Shown here in pieces: positions 14,508 through 26,565 of a stretch of 64,000 bases of DNA; the stretch's first letter is position 1; each line of letters starts with the position of its first letter. The position numbers and the translations under genes were made by a program. This DNA is from Cyclaneusma minus (taxonomy: Eukaryota; Ascomycota; Leotiomycetes; Marthamycetales; Marthamycetaceae): NCBI GenBank assembly GCA_037179335.1, contig JAKZHN010000014.1, forward strand, positions 930,001-994,000, read 5' to 3'. Under the pieces are notes generated by a model. That model saw only the letters and a program-made list of their open reading frames with translations. It made no database searches and had not been told where the DNA came from.

Positions 14508-15539
14508 GCTATATTTATTATATAAATAATTTATTTTTTATTTAGCTAAAATAAATTTGCAAATATTTTAGCATTAAAGCTAAAATTCTTTTTTATATTA
14601 AATTTCTAATATTAAAAGCAATATTTATTAATATATTTAATAGCAATGGCATTAAATTTTTTATTGGTAGCTATTATAATTTTTTAAAGCCTTTTAATAG
14701 CTAAATATTCCTATTTTCTATAAATTTAATAAAGCTTTAATATAATAAAATATTAAATAATATTTTATTTTTAAATATAAGGCTGGAAAATAAATAGAAA
14801 TTATAAATAGCCTTATTTTTTAATTACAATTATGTTTTTTTACTTTAAATTATGTAATTTCTAATATTATTAAATATAATTTAATATTTATTTATATTTA
14901 TTAAATATATTAAAAAAAAAAATTAACTATATTAAATAAAATTATTTTAAATAGTATAGGTATTTTGGCTATTTCCAATATTTTATTAGCTAAAAAAAAA
15001 TTAAATTTAATTAATAATATATTTTCTAATATTAAATAAAGCTTCAAATTTAATATATTAAATAAAGCTTCAAATTTAATATAATAAATTTAAATGCTTT
15101 AAATTAAATTATACCAGTATTTAAAATTTTTATAGCCCTATTATTTAAAAAAATGCCTTAAAAAATGCCAAAAATATAATAGCTATTTATTAAAAAAATC
15201 TTATATATAAAAATTAAATTTTGCTTATATTTGAAATTAAATAATAAAATATAAATAAAAGCATAAATTATAGTTTAATCAGCTAATAATGCTATTATTT
15301 CCTTGCCGTTAATTAATTTATATTTAATAAAAAATAATATTATAGCAATTTTTTAGTATTTTTAAAATTTTTAAAATATATAAATATATTTATATTTAAA
15401 TATTTAATTTCTTAAATTATATTTTTATTTAAAAACAAATTTTTTATATCCTTTATTTGGAAATATCAAATATTAAGCGGCGTAGGAAAATAATAATTGC
15501 TAATTAAAAAAAAAAAAAAAAAAAATATTTTTCTATATT

Positions 15540-15720
15540 AATAATTTCTTAATTTCAGCCAAATAACAATGGTATTTCCATTTAATGGCTGGCTGGTATT
15601 TTTTTTTAATTTGCCTTTTATTTAGCTTTGGCTTAAATTCTTTTAGCATTTATATGCTTAAGGTCTATTAATTAATATCCAATCTCCTTGCAAATATTGC
15701 AAGCCTTCTTATCCCTGCCC
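15540..15720 (-). pseudogene. Possible retroelement gag zinc-knuckle trace
   Basis: On the minus strand one frame reads DKKACNICKEIGY, a stop, then LIDLKHINAKE and a lysine-rich stretch. The spacing of two Cys and a later His (C-x2-C ... H) resembles the zinc-binding segment of fungal copia-type Gag, where a Trp codon would have become the stop by G-to-A change. It lies in RIP-damaged DNA and is only a trace. Confidence 0.3.
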
Positions 15721-16699
15721 TTGCCAGGTTTTTTATTATATTCTTTTTTATTTTATTTATTATTATTCTTATATTTAAATCTATAAAATTTACGGTTATT
15801 ATAATATTAAATATTTTTATTAAATTTATTAAATGCAAAAAATTAATAAATAAATAATTGCTAAAAATCCTAGCCTAAATAATAATAACTAGCCCTATTA
15901 GCTAATTTTATTTTATTTATAATTAAGATTTTTAATTAAAAATAAAAGCCTTTATATATTTGGGCAAAAAAATATAAGCTTATTTGCAATTTAAAAAACC
16001 AAAACAAATATTCTTGGCCTTATTTTTTATTAAATAATTAAATTGGTATTTTAATTTTATGCCTAGCTAAATTTTTTTAATTTTTTAAAATAAAAGCTTT
16101 AAGCATTAAATTTTTAATTTATTAAGATTTTTACCAATAATTTTATAATATTTTAAATTATTTCAAATTATATAATATTTTAATTTATTATTTTCCTTTT
16201 TAAATTTCTATTATATAATATAAATCAATATTTTAAAAAAAAGATTCTGATATTTAAATTTATTAAAATAATATATATTAATCTTGCCTTTTAATATATA
16301 ATAAAAGGCTTTAAAATATTTAAAATTAAAAATTCCAGCTATTAAATATAATATATAAATTTTTTTAACTTTTTAAATAATAAAATTATATATTTGTTTG
16401 CTATATTTATATTTATCCTTATATATTTTGCCAAAATTTATAATCTTTTTAAATATAATTTCTTTTATTAATTTCTTATAAAAAATAATAACAATTTAAT
16501 ACTGGTATTAATTAAAAAATATTTATTATTTTGGAAATTATATAAAATATTAATTAGGAAATTAATTAAAAAATAATTAAAAAGCTTATATAAAATATTG
16601 GCCAATATAAGAATATTGGCCAAAATATTGCTAAAAATACTATAAAAAATATTGCTATAAAAATTGGCCTAAAATATTAAATTATCCAAAATATAAATT

Positions 16700-17060
16700 A
16701 AATTTTAAAATATAGACATTTTCAAAATATTAGCTAAATTAAATTTCAGGCTATTGGTTAAATAATAAAGATTGGCTTTGATTTTGGCTATTTTAAATAT
16801 TTTAATTGCGTTTTTTATTATAATTTTAATTATAGCCTTAATTTCGTTTTTTATTATAGCCTTAATTATAGCTATAATTTTAACTATAACCATATTTTGC
16901 ATTTTGGCTATATTTAACATCCTGGCTTAATTGGCTATATATATTATAATTTCCACCTTATTGCTTAAATTTGCTATTTTTTCCAAATTTGCCATTTTAA
17001 TTATCCTGGCCATTTTAACCATTTTGGCCATTTTAATTATATTCTTTATATTGGCTATAT
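16700..17060. repeat. Degenerate short tandem repeat
   Basis: Units of about 12-15 bp such as TTGGCTATATTT and ATTTTGGCCATTTTA recur with drift. On the minus strand they read as an Ile/Lys/Met/Ala-rich chain (for example IAKMQNMVIVKIIAIIKAI), so this may be an old coding minisatellite altered by RIP. Confidence 0.4.
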
Positions 17061-18744
17061 TTTTTTTTAATTATAGCTAATATTTATTTAATTCTAGGCA
17101 TTATATTCTAGCTTTTTTTAAATATTATAATAATTTTAACTATATTAGAAATATTGCTTACCCTAATCCGGTTCTTGGCCGGGATATACTATACCTGCGC
17201 TATTATATTATTTCTTTTAAAATTATATTAATATTAAAATCAATGCTGCTTGCTGCGCTATACCGGATGGCTGCTGGCCTGCAAGCAAGGCTGGCTATAT
17301 AATAGCTAGGGTTATAATTTTTTAAATTGGGCTTGCTAAAAAAAAATTGCCGGCTAAAAAATACTATATAAATATTTATTTATCCTATATATTTAAATAT
17401 TTTAGCAATTAGCAATATATTTAATTTTTGGCTATAAAATAAAAATAATTTTAAATACTAAAAAAAGCTGATTTCTAAAGCCTTGAAAAGCCTTTTTTAT
17501 TTGGCTATATGCTTTAAATAAAATACTAAATATTTATGTTCTATCCTGGTATTTTTAATTTTTTAATTAAATTATTTATATTTAATTAATATAAAAATAA
17601 TTGCTGCTAAAGCATTATTAAATTTTTTAATTTTTATTATATATTCTTTATTGCAATATATATTATTTTGTATTAGGAAATAATATAGCTTTTTGCGTAA
17701 AATTTTATTTATTTAAATAAATTATATTTATTTCCAGTTTTTAAAATTCTTTTTAAAATTTTTCCAAAAGTTTATATTATATTTATTTAATAGTTTAAAT
17801 TTGGTTAAAATATAAAAAATATATACTATAATTTAAAAAGCTAATTACAAAGCTATATTTTTTTGCCTTTTAATTTTATAAGGCTTGGAATCTTTTGCAA
17901 AATGCTTGTATTTTTTAAGGATTATATTTTTTATATTATTTTTAAATTTATTTTTTAAAATTTATATATATTGCCTGGTTTTTATATTTCTCCTTTTATT
18001 TTTAAAAATGCTAAGGATATTTATATTAAAATTATTTATACTAATATTTTTTATTTTTAAAAAAGCGTTGCTAATTTTCGAGGGTATTGCCGTTTATAAT
18101 ATTTGCTAAGCTAAAGGCTTTAAAAACTTTAATAGCATACTCGTTTTTATTTATTTAAAATCGGGGTAGATAGGGATTTTTAAATAGGGTACGCAAATAG
18201 GAAAAAGCGCTATATAATTTGCATTGCTTATTAATTCAAATTTGGGTCTAGGGATTGCAAATTTAAATGGCGCAAATTTGAATAATAGCTATTAGCTAAA
18301 GCTATTTCAAATTGGATTTCTTATATAAATAAAAAAATCGGATTTAAAGCTTTTGCAATTTGTTATTTTTAAAATGCGTAATAAACGCATTTTTTAAACG
18401 CAATTTAAAATTCATATATTTGATTTACCTATATTAAAGCTAAAATAATATTTTTTAAAGCTTTGCAAAAAGCTAAATTTTAGGCAGTTTATTTGATTTA
18501 TTTTAATAAGCTAAAATAGCTGCGCAAAATTATTAGTATAAAAATAAAAGCTCGAGGCTTGCGGGTAGATTAGTTTTCTAAATTGTTTTTTTTATTTTTT
18601 GCAAATTTATATTTCTGGTTTTATTTGCAAAGCCATTTTCTATCGCCGACTTGTCACCGATATAGCGACACAGCGACGCATGTTTTTGCTCGCGATACCT
18701 GCGGCTGTCGCGCGATAAATTAGCGACAAGCCAGCGACAGGTTA

Positions 18745-18806
18745 AGCGACAAGCCAGCGATAGGTTAGCGATAGGTTAGCGATAGGTTAGCGATAGGTTA
18801 GCGACA
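18745..18806. repeat. 11-bp tandem repeat at isochore edge
   Basis: AGCGATAGGTT repeated about four to five times in a row, preceded by related units AGCGACAGGTTA and AGCGACAAGCC. It sits at the switch from AT-rich to GC-balanced DNA. Confidence 0.75.
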
Positions 18807-18829
18807 ATTTAACGGCCAATTTAAATGGT

Positions 18830-18910
18830 TTATTTATTCTTTATTTGTCCTTCATTTGTCCTTTATTTGTTTTCCAATTGTCCTTCCTTTGTCCTTCCTT
18901 TGTCTATTTT
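18830..18910. repeat. T-rich imperfect tandem repeat
   Basis: TTTGTCCTTCA/TTTATTTGTCC-type units of 10-11 bp repeated about six times. Low-complexity pyrimidine tract, no gene. Confidence 0.55.
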
Positions 18911-19439
18911 TCACCCAGGTTACGTGGCTCTCTTCGAATTCTAGTATCGCAGACCCCTTCAGTCCATACCAGACTTCGGTACTCCATGTCGATATTCACT
19001 TTTATTCAGCAATGTATCGCTTAACTCTCGTTCTAGTGTCACTAGTGCTATGTGTCAACATTTAACAGCGACGTCCCCACTTGCGTCGCGTGCTTTAAAG
19101 TTTCGACCCCGCCATGACTTGGCGACTACTCTTCTTCCCTTCTTCACGCTTTCTCTCCTCTCTTCTCTCTTTCTCTTCTCTCTTTCAAGGGCCCGACCTC
19201 TTATCCCTCATATTTCAGTACTTTCTTGCCAACTTCTCTGACAGTTCTGTCATCTGTGGTTATTTTCTGCCATCTGGCTGACTTCACGTGTTGGATGAGT
19301 TTTTTGGTCCTGTGAACTTGGCGTTACGTCGTGGTATGTAGCCGCTCCGCTGGCCTGCCGCTCGCTCAATCGTTGCGTACTCTTTGCTGACTCTGGCTTT
19401 GGACAGTTGTGCCATCATCTGGCAGTATTTCTGCCCAGG
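18911..19439. other. Intergenic region upstream of F-box gene
   Basis: GC-balanced, with a long CT-rich tract (19130-19200) of the kind seen before fungal starts. Short open frames here lack coherent protein features, and I see no TATA box that fixes the promoter. Confidence 0.4.
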
Positions 19440-21433
19440 ATGTCGCTTGAAGGATGACCTAACGAGGTTCTTCTGAGGATCTTTCATCTTGTTCACGATC
19501 CCGAGGTTGAACAGTGCATTTTCGACCTCAACCAACTCCAACTGTACTCGAACTATCACAACTATCGGAAATACAGGCACAAGGCGTTTACTATAAGGAG
19601 CGTCTCACGTGTGTCGCGTCGTTTCAACGCTATTGCTGAGCCGGTCCTTTACTCGGCAATGTTTCAATACGACGAATCTAAGACTACGCAATTCATGGAA
19701 ATGCTAATAAGGAAGCCCGAGCGACTGGGCTACATACGGACCTTGGTCATCACAAATCCATGTAACCCTACTAAGAGCATTTGGGAAAAGCGCTCAGAAA
19801 AGACCCGAGACTTTCGGCGTCAATTTCAAGCTATCCTTCTCCGTGCCATGACTGTGGTGGAACCACATCCGGATATACAACAAGACTGGCTAAGACAATT
19901 CAAAGCTGGTACAATTCACGTATTTGGTTCTGTACTACTTCAACTCCTACCCAACATACGACACCTCATTCTACACGATTGTATGGAGCCCGACGAAGAC
20001 CTCGACGAGAATTATAGCTTCATCAGGACCATTGCCAGGATCGTTAACCTTGGTCGGAGTGGCTCATCTTCAAATCTGGGGTTGCAGATGCTGGAAGAAG
20101 TTACCATTTTAAGTCAAAACGAGGGTTATTCGTTCGCTTCTTTAGCCGGCTCCCTTTTCCAACTTCCTCGGGTCCACTCTTTCCGCCTCATCCAAGCATG
20201 CCGTCGCCCCTCCGAGGAGCAAACTAAAATGATCGAGGCGGCGTTTCCAATGCCAATCAAGAAGCAAGTCAAGTCTCTCTCCCTTGAAGCCAACAACATT
20301 CATACGGGAATTCTTGGACCTTTCCTGCGAAAGTTCGAGTGTATTAAGCGCCTGATTTACACGGAAAACTTTCTCGATGAAGAATTTGCGGATGATTTCA
20401 ATTTCGGTTCCACCCATACATACTTTTCGCCTCACGTTATTCGAGATGCTATTGAACACCTTACGCTGACACTCGAGAGCCTCACTATTGGCAAAGACTT
20501 CCTTTGCGATGAAAACAACGATTCAATCGAGCCAGAGACACGTGAAAACACAGATGCCGTCAGCTTCACGAACTTCAGGCAGCTGAAGTATTTAGACGTT
20601 CCAGGTGTGTTTCTGAACGGAAGTGACTCGGGGTATGTACTGCAAGATAAGTAGAACTTGCCTGAACGATTCCTACACGCCCCAATATCTTTTGTGAATT
20701 TTGTTTCAGAAACTGACAGTTCCTTCGTGTTAGGCCCGCCCATGATCAGCAATGGAATAAGCCGGTGGCACTTACCCCTCCCGAACTCCGTAAGCGCCCT
20801 CGCATTATCCATGCGATCCCAGAATCCCTCGAAACTCTCAGGATTTCCGACTGCGGGGTAATGCATTTCTCCGAAATCTTGGAGCTGCTATGGAAGAAGC
20901 AGGAATTGTTTCCGAAGTTAAAGGCTTTGGTTGTCGGATTCACCTTGGGACCATCTGACAATAAGGTTTTGGACCACGATGCCGGCGGTGTTAGGATGCT
21001 GGAAACAGCAAGCCGTCTTGCAGGTGTGGACTTTGAGGCATGGCTGCAGGACCGAGATCCTTGGGTTTATCCTGCTTGCCGGTATGCCAGGTCCGTTGGC
21101 GAAGCACCGGACCAGTGAGTATTGAATTTGATGGGCCAGGAAAGAGAGAATAGGAGGACTGAAGAGAGAAGAGCTGAACCAACTCCCATATTCTGTATTT
21201 ATAGAGCTGACAAGAGATGGCACATCCATAGTGTATCCTACGGTTGGTGCTGCGGTGCTGGGTCCAACTGGCCGTTCGTTCATCCCAACCCCTACGGTGT
21301 GTCTCCTGTCTACCCAGGTCTCACAATGGAAACGTTCGGTCAGATGAACAATGTCGGATCTATTTGGGGAGTGGATAAGCAGTTCCAGCAATTCTCTAGA
21401 CTAGCTGTAGCTATAAGTACCTTCAAGAATTGA
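19440..21433 (+). pseudogene. F-box/LRR-like gene with early nonsense codon
   Basis: An ATG at 19440 opens MSLEG and then meets TGA at 19455-19457. The same frame continues PNEVLLRIFHLVHD and, about 50 residues later, VSRRFNAIAEPVLYS, the two halves of a fungal F-box. The stop sits where F-boxes usually have Leu (LPNE). About 330 further residues with leucine-spaced motifs (LRHLILHDC, LESLTIG, LKYLDVPG) follow without interruption. A first intron lies near 20607-20719 (donor GTATGT at 20633 or GTGTTT at 20607; acceptor at 20709 or 20719; no choice is perfect). After it comes ESLETLRISDCGVMHFSEIL. A second intron, 21115-21204 (GTGAGT...TATAG), joins in frame to a tail ending FSRLAVAISTFKN and TGA at 21431. 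F-box proteins are substrate adaptors of SCF ubiquitin ligases. A single mutation appears to have silenced it unless translation starts elsewhere. Confidence 0.65.
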
Positions 21434-24130
21434 AAGAAATTCCCTCCATATCACTTTCACAAACACCCGTACTATGGTATCTTTGTTTGATCACTGGTCT
21501 TGACTACCGCAGTGCCATGCATGACGTTTATTCATTTAAAGACCGAAATTTGGGCAGAAGCTGTTCCTGAACGCCATGAAATGGGAAATATCCTTTGTGA
21601 CATGATCGCGATCTTACCAGCAATTTGTTAACGATCGGAAATCAGTAGACAGCAGGACTACCGTTTCCCAACGTTCGCCACTTGGCAATAACATGTTGTT
21701 AGAAACCGAACTAGCACATCCATCACCAATGTTGTTGTAATCTTGCTGTGTCGCGCACTTTCGTGCCCCGTTCCCAGGGGCCGAGCTAAGGAACGCCGAG
21801 GAGCGCCAAGGTCACATGGTTACACAAAGCCCCTGAGACGACGGTCTGCCGCATTCAGAAAGCCGGATGCGCCTTAGACCCGCTAGTAAAGCTATTCTGA
21901 ACTCTTTTAAATCAGATGGCGTGCCCTTGACAAACAGCCCGGACTATTGGTAAATGGGACAATTGACAAATGGCGAATTGCATTTGCATCGGAGAGAGAT
22001 GTATTTCTGTACCCAATACTTCGTTTTTGGCCGGTCAAAAACTTGGAGATAGTGCTCGTTGATAGTCCAGAGAAACTTCCACTGAATGAAATATTCATCC
22101 GAGGGTATGGGGCTGATTATTGATTGGGTAGGATATCGTGGTGGCAAAGAAGTTGGATTACAGCAGAGTATCGATCCCAAACATCTGCATCGTCACTTCC
22201 CTTATTAAAACACTACCTCGAGACTTTAGAAGCGTTTTTATATTGAGGATTAATGCTCGCGGTGACATTTCTAGTTTCGATGCCGTCCCTGACAGTGTTT
22301 CAATTATAGTTCTTCTGGCAAGGTTTTTCAAGGACCCCCAAAAGCCCTAGATCATCAAACTAGAATCTGACATAACTCACTCAGAAGGGGACATTCTCGC
22401 TCAAATTACTACCTATTCATGTGAAACATCGGAACGTTGTTAAGGCTGACGCTAGGTCTATAGGCCACTCCGTAGTGGGTACTAAAGAGTCATCTCCGCT
22501 AGCTTCCGGCTACAAGTTTTGGCACCCAGTAGCTCGTTCTAGTTTAGGCCCTGGCTGTGACGACAATCTGAAGCTTAGTCAGCAAGTTGTCACATGCAGT
22601 CACATGCAAGACAGACCCAGCAACGTACGACGTACCATGGTAAGGAACGACGTTACCATGGTAAAGGACCATCTCGGCCACAGAGTCAATGGATCAACGC
22701 ATCATGCACAAGTAGTGCGTCCGAATCAATAGGATTGCGCACGCAGTGTTGAGAAGGTCGAGGCCGAAGGAATTGCATAAGTAGAGGATCTTCGTTCCTT
22801 CAAAGTTAACTTTTCAACTTAGAATCAAATACTAAACTTTCTAGCCAACTTTGTTGCAAGGCACTAGATCGTGAAACTGGCTTACGCCACAAGACCCAAG
22901 GTATGTGAGAGGCGTTCAGGGACCCTACCAAATCTTACGAAGGTAATTGAACCTGCCTAGTTTGATGATCTAGGATTTTTGGGGGTCCTTGCAAAACCTT
23001 GCCAAAACGCAAATGGACGCCAGCCGGCAGCTAAAGATCGCCCGCCGGCTTGGCAACGCTTGCAGTAGCTCGTTGTTCTAATCGCCACGTGGAACTTGGA
23101 ATACAGCGGGGGACTTTGAAAGCTGCCATTCTGGGCGTCGACAAGAACAACGAATGACGCTTCATAGATTTCTTTTTGCTCGTGAAATGGCTTTTCTCTT
23201 GTCATACTACATGGTCACCGCCCTGAATTATAAGTCAGTTGCTTATGGGGTATGTCTGGCTGCTGAAGTATCAGCCAGGAACTCGAAGATACTCTAGAAC
23301 CTTGTCTAGAAGCTACTAGCCGTGCTTAGGACGCAGCATGGCGATCAAAGTCAAGCATCATAGCTCCAAGAGAGCTACTACAAGCCTGCGCGTCTTCCCG
23401 TAACCTATTTCCAATCAGGACCGCTTCCTGTTTCACTTTCCACGTAAAGGCACTTGGTCTCGGCTATAGAATATGGGGTAAGCATTAGGACAAGATCATC
23501 CAGATCATCAAGTAAAGTTGTGATTTTGATAGGTGGTACTAGTGCCAGTACTTGAACGAACGTACCAACCCAAAACATACCTTCGGATATTAAATGCCAG
23601 AAGAAGAAATTTTCCGCTCAGCCACATTCTTCTACTGTTGTTCTCTTTGACTTTGGCATAATCGGCTAAACTTGGTTTGAAGCCTTGGCTAATGTCAATT
23701 AGCCTAAAGTGCCTGAGACTTGGAGAATTGACTTTCAGCTAGAGACGGCCAAACATCCTGGATGCGGGCTAGAAGGTGACGAGTTGTGACATCGGAAGCA
23801 CCAAACACAGGTCAAACACAGGTCAAAGCATGTGCACAGCCCTTAGTAGAAGAAAGATACTGCCTTGCGTCATGGCAACATTCAGGGTTCACCAACTAAG
23901 AATTAGAACATATGTCCAGAACGCTGATATGAAAGCTTCAGCGGGTCCACCTATGTCATATTTGCCTTTCACTTGCAATAGGGCCCCCTTGCAATACGAA
24001 ACCATTGAGCTGGGAAGATTGGCCTTGGCATCTAAGTCCGAGCGAGTACTGTATCGTCGATCGAAAAGGCCTATGGGGATGTTCCATCCCTTGACACATA
24101 AGAGTCGTCATTCCTCACCTCAACGGCTTT
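21434..24130. other. Intergenic region, 2.7 kb
   Basis: GC-balanced but without a coherent coding frame. Contains the inverted repeat listed at 22315-23004, small direct repeats (TACCATGGTAA twice near 22633-22663; CAGTCACATGCA twice near 22596) and the promoter of the following gene. Open frames of 60-180 codons here have no recognisable composition and overlap regulatory DNA. Confidence 0.4.
22315..23004. repeat. Inverted repeat, about 48-bp arms
   Basis: CTGGCAAGGTTTTTCAAGGA... at 22315-22363 is the inverse of 22957-23004, with only a few differences (perfect over AGATCATCAAACTAG). The 593-bp interior has no transposase frame. It may be a non-autonomous transposon or a rearrangement scar. 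I could not find a clear target duplication. Confidence 0.6.
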
Positions 24131-24159
24131 CTTTTCTCATCTTCGATCACGCATTCACA

Positions 24160-24268
24160 GTTCCATTCACAGTTCCATTTACATTTCGATTCTATCATTT
24201 CACTTCTAAACAGCCACTTCAAATAAACCATTCTTCTTTTTACCCCAAACACCAACCCAACAGCCACC
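24160..24268 (+). promoter_or_regulatory. Promoter/5' leader of GPI-protein gene
   Basis: Contains TTCACAGTTCCA repeated, a pyrimidine-rich leader (CATTTCACTTCTAAACAGCC) and the start context CAGCCACCATGC, a good fungal initiation site. No strict TATA box. Confidence 0.4.
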
Positions 24269-24703
24269 ATGCAGTACACCAAGGTCCTTTTCTTCCTCAG
24301 CGCCCTCGCCGCCGGTGTCTTCGCCGATGAGTAAGCCCTCCCCTTCCCCTTTTTTCCAAACCCTCACTAACATCCTCACAGCGACAGCGCCACCATGACT
24401 TCCACCACTCTCGGCGCTCGCGAATCCCTCGTCACCATCATCAGCACAGAGTACCAGATCATCACCTCCACCAACGTCGACAAATCCGTCTACGTCACCT
24501 CGCTCCCCAAGTCTCTGTACACTATGGTCACCGACGTGGTGATTGGCACTACCTTGGTACCGGTCTTGACTCCTCAGGTTATTACTGGAGCCAGCACCTA
24601 TGTTGTTGTTTCGGCCACTGGTACGAGTGAGGCAGGTGCTTGGCAGACTGCTGTTCCTGGTGCGATGTTGGGTGCCATGCTTATGGCTGCTGCTGCTTTG
24701 TAG
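24269..24703 (+). CDS. Small secreted, probably GPI-anchored cell-wall protein
   Basis: Two exons: 24269-24330 and 24382-24703, joined across a 51-bp intron with GTAAGC donor, CTAAC branch and CACAG acceptor; the splice is in frame. The 127-residue product starts MQYTKVLFFLSALAAGVFAD, a signal peptide with likely cleavage after Ala. The body is rich in Ser/Thr/Val (STEYQIITSTNVDKSVYVTS). The end, PGAMLGAMLMAAAAL, is a hydrophobic tail after small residues (GTSEAGAW), as in GPI-anchor signals. No cysteines are evident. Proteins like this sit in the plasma membrane or wall; no enzymatic role is visible. Stop TAG at 24701. It looks intact and lies in the ordinary part of the island. Confidence 0.75.
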
Positions 24704-24740
24704 GGAGAGGAAGATGTGTATGATACCCGAGGATTTGGAT

Positions 24741-24803
24741 GCAGGGGGCGTTTTAATTGCAGAGGGCGTTGTAATTGCAGAGGGCGTTGTAATTGCAGAG
24801 GGT
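24741..24803. repeat. 18-bp tandem repeat, 3' of GPI gene
   Basis: TTGCAGAGGGCGTTGTAA repeated about three and a half times, starting within 40 bp of the stop codon, so probably in the 3' UTR or just beyond it. Confidence 0.85.
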
Positions 24804-25224
24804 GGATTCTGTGCCATATACCAGTGTCGAACGCTGAGGAACAATGCAAGATTGATTCTTCGCTGCATTCATGTATCCTAATGACGTGATTGTGATCCAC
24901 ATCTGGCCAGTCCCCAAAATGCACGCGCTGCTGTTGTTGACTGTAACCTTGCGCTTTGTTGACGTAGCTAGACGGAGATGGTACTGCTATGTGGTGCATA
25001 GAAAGGCGCTAGCACTAGCCATACTCCTGGACCCCTGAGTTGTTAGCAGGGGGTAAGTCTCGAGAAGAAGCGCCCCTTGGACAGCAGATAGTACCGTCGA
25101 CACCGACGGATCGATTTGGCAGCAGAGAGTCTCATCAACAGCAGGGCATCGCGTGCCCGCCACGACGATTGATCTACAGCGGGACGAAAAAAAGTCTGAA
25201 TACCGTCCACAGTCTTCGAGTGAT

Positions 25225-25375
25225 TTTCAATATCCCAAGCAAGCAGGCATATTCCTATTAATTAGGAATATTTAAAGTGCTTTGGGATATCCTAAATGAT
25301 TTGGAACCTCTCAAGTCATTTGGAACATTCCGAGGCATCAAAGGTATTCCGAGTGATTGGGAATATTGTCACCCA
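25225..25375. repeat. 19-bp-period array, copy 1
   Basis: Eight consecutive units spaced exactly 19 bp, such as TAGGAATATTTAAAGTGCT, TTGGGATATCCTAAATGAT and TTGGAACATTCCGAGGCAT. Units share a GGAATATTCC core and a GTGAT-like end. Related arrays lie at 39860, 53609, 58579 and 62633. It marks the left edge of the first mosaic. Confidence 0.8.
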
Positions 25376-25957
25376 CTAATCTCACCCGTATTCAAACAAA
25401 CCTTTTTCATGTCACTGTATTGACATCTCACGTCTACCCATGGACTCTGGACAATACTCTTGGTTATGCCAGAGTGGTGAGTGATTAGACCTGATTTTTG
25501 AACTGTTGAGGCTTTCGAAGGAGATTGATGGCAAGTCGATGCCAACCAAGTATGAATCTGCAAGACATGAGGGCTCCAAACTAGCGTTCCATCGGCGAAT
25601 TCTCGAATATCACATTCATCAGCCCTCAGCTACTATCCCCCCCCTTGATCCTGTCAAACCCTGTCGGAGAATTCACAAAGCTGCTGTCATCTTAGCAAAC
25701 CTCCTGTCGCTCACCAAGCCTACCCTCAAGACATTCTACACCCACCACTCTCGGCTGTTTACATCTTCGCATCTATTTTTCCACGCTAGTGGAGCCTTTT
25801 AGAAGCGAGTCACTTACTTAAAAACACCACTGCCTCCACTTTTCCCCACTTCTTTCGCTTGCGCAGTCCGCCGCACCACCTAGCTCTTCTTTCTCCAACC
25901 TTCCTCGCCCCACACTCGTGTCCCCAGAAACCTCAAGACATCCGACCCACTTCCCAC
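25376..25957. other. Intergenic/promoter-like segment
   Basis: No coherent coding frame. The distal part (25800-25957) is pyrimidine-rich, with an AT-rich TTACTTAAAAAC about 140 bp before the ATG at 25958, like a captured fungal promoter. Confidence 0.35.
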
Positions 25958-26035
25958 CATGGCTCACGAGCCTTACCCAGCGCCGCATTCCTCTGCGCCG
26001 CCTGCCCACACGCGCAGTCGCCGCGACCTTTGAGC
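25958..26035 (+). pseudogene. First-exon-like fragment
   Basis: ATG in strong context (CCCACCATGGCT) opens MAHEPYPAPHSSAPPAHTRS and stops shortly after, at TGA. Promoter-like DNA precedes it. It resembles the true N-terminus of a fungal gene cut off after one exon. The product is unknown. The hairpin at 26073 follows 37 bp downstream. Confidence 0.35.
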
Positions 26036-26072
26036 CACTCTCTTTCCCACACAGCAACCAGGAATATGGCAA

Positions 26073-26138
26073 GGCTCAGCCAACTCCAGCTGCGCGTCGA
26101 GAGACGCTCATCATTGCGCAGCTGGAGTTGACTGAGCC
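26073..26138 (+). repeat. 23-bp inverted repeat (hairpin)
   Basis: 26073-26095 (GGCTCAGCCAACTCCAGCTGCGC) pairs with 26116-26138 at 22 of 23 positions, with a 20-base loop. It shares the start AAGGCTCAGCC with the hairpin family at 28477, 28764 and 29561. Confidence 0.85.
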
Positions 26139-26203
26139 TGTGGACGGCGTTATTCGATTCATTGCGATGTGACGATGCTTGGGACTGACGCCTGCTCCAG
26201 CGC

Positions 26204-26549
26204 ATGGCCCCTTTGACAGCAACACGTCGCCTGCCCTCGGCCAAGGACAAGATTGAGAAGGATCTGGACATACGCAAACAAACCAAAGCGCCTGTCCAGA
26301 TGCTTCTCTACATCCTCAATGCCGATCTGGCTTTGTCCAGCCATCCGCGCTGCGCAAACACAACAACAGTACGTTTCCTTGCCTCGCTTTCTCCACCGTC
26401 TTCGCATCTCGACAACCTCTCTTACTCCCAATTGACTCCAGCTAACCATATCCACACATCAGATCAACTCCACACACCGCTGCTTCACGTCAACATCCAC
26501 GTTCCCATCCCAACCAATGCGCAGAACTTCATCCTCATCAACCCTCAGC
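26204..26549 (+). CDS. Short two-exon reading frame, unknown
   Basis: ATG 26204 (MAPLTATRRLPSAKDKIEKD) runs to 26368. An intron with GTACGT donor, CTAAC branch and CATCAG acceptor occupies 26369-26462. The second exon is Ser/Thr-rich and ends at TGA near 26547. The product is about 84 residues with a helical, charged first half (KDLDIRKQTKAPVQMLLYIL). I do not recognise the family. It may be a genuine small gene or a captured internal exon pair. Confidence 0.35.
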
Positions 26550-26565
26550 TTCTGAATCATCGACG

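Larger units (their letters stand above)
14508..18600. other. AT-rich, RIP-damaged repeat remnants
   Basis: Damaged repeat DNA of several ages. Two less damaged patches (17170-17310 and 15480-15720) retain GC-bearing motifs. Apart from the gag-like trace and the degenerate minisatellite listed separately, I see no gene. Confidence 0.5.

Noticed and set aside
18745..18806. CRISPR-like or telomeric repeat
   Set aside because: Units are directly adjacent without spacers and do not match TTAGGG-type telomere repeats; this is a plain minisatellite in a eukaryotic genome.
19455..19457. Selenocysteine TGA in the F-box gene
   Set aside because: Fungi of this group lack the selenocysteine machinery as far as known, and the position is normally Leu. 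A nonsense mutation is the simpler reading.
23776..24330. 184-codon plus-strand frame upstream of and across the GPI gene start
   Set aside because: Runs through the promoter, first exon and intron of a better-supported gene in another frame. No domain features.
24206..24868. 220-codon minus-strand frame
   Set aside because: Overlaps the whole GPI-protein gene and the 18-bp tandem repeat, which makes its repeated AIKTP/AITTP peptide. The plus-strand gene has the signal peptide, intron and anchor signal.
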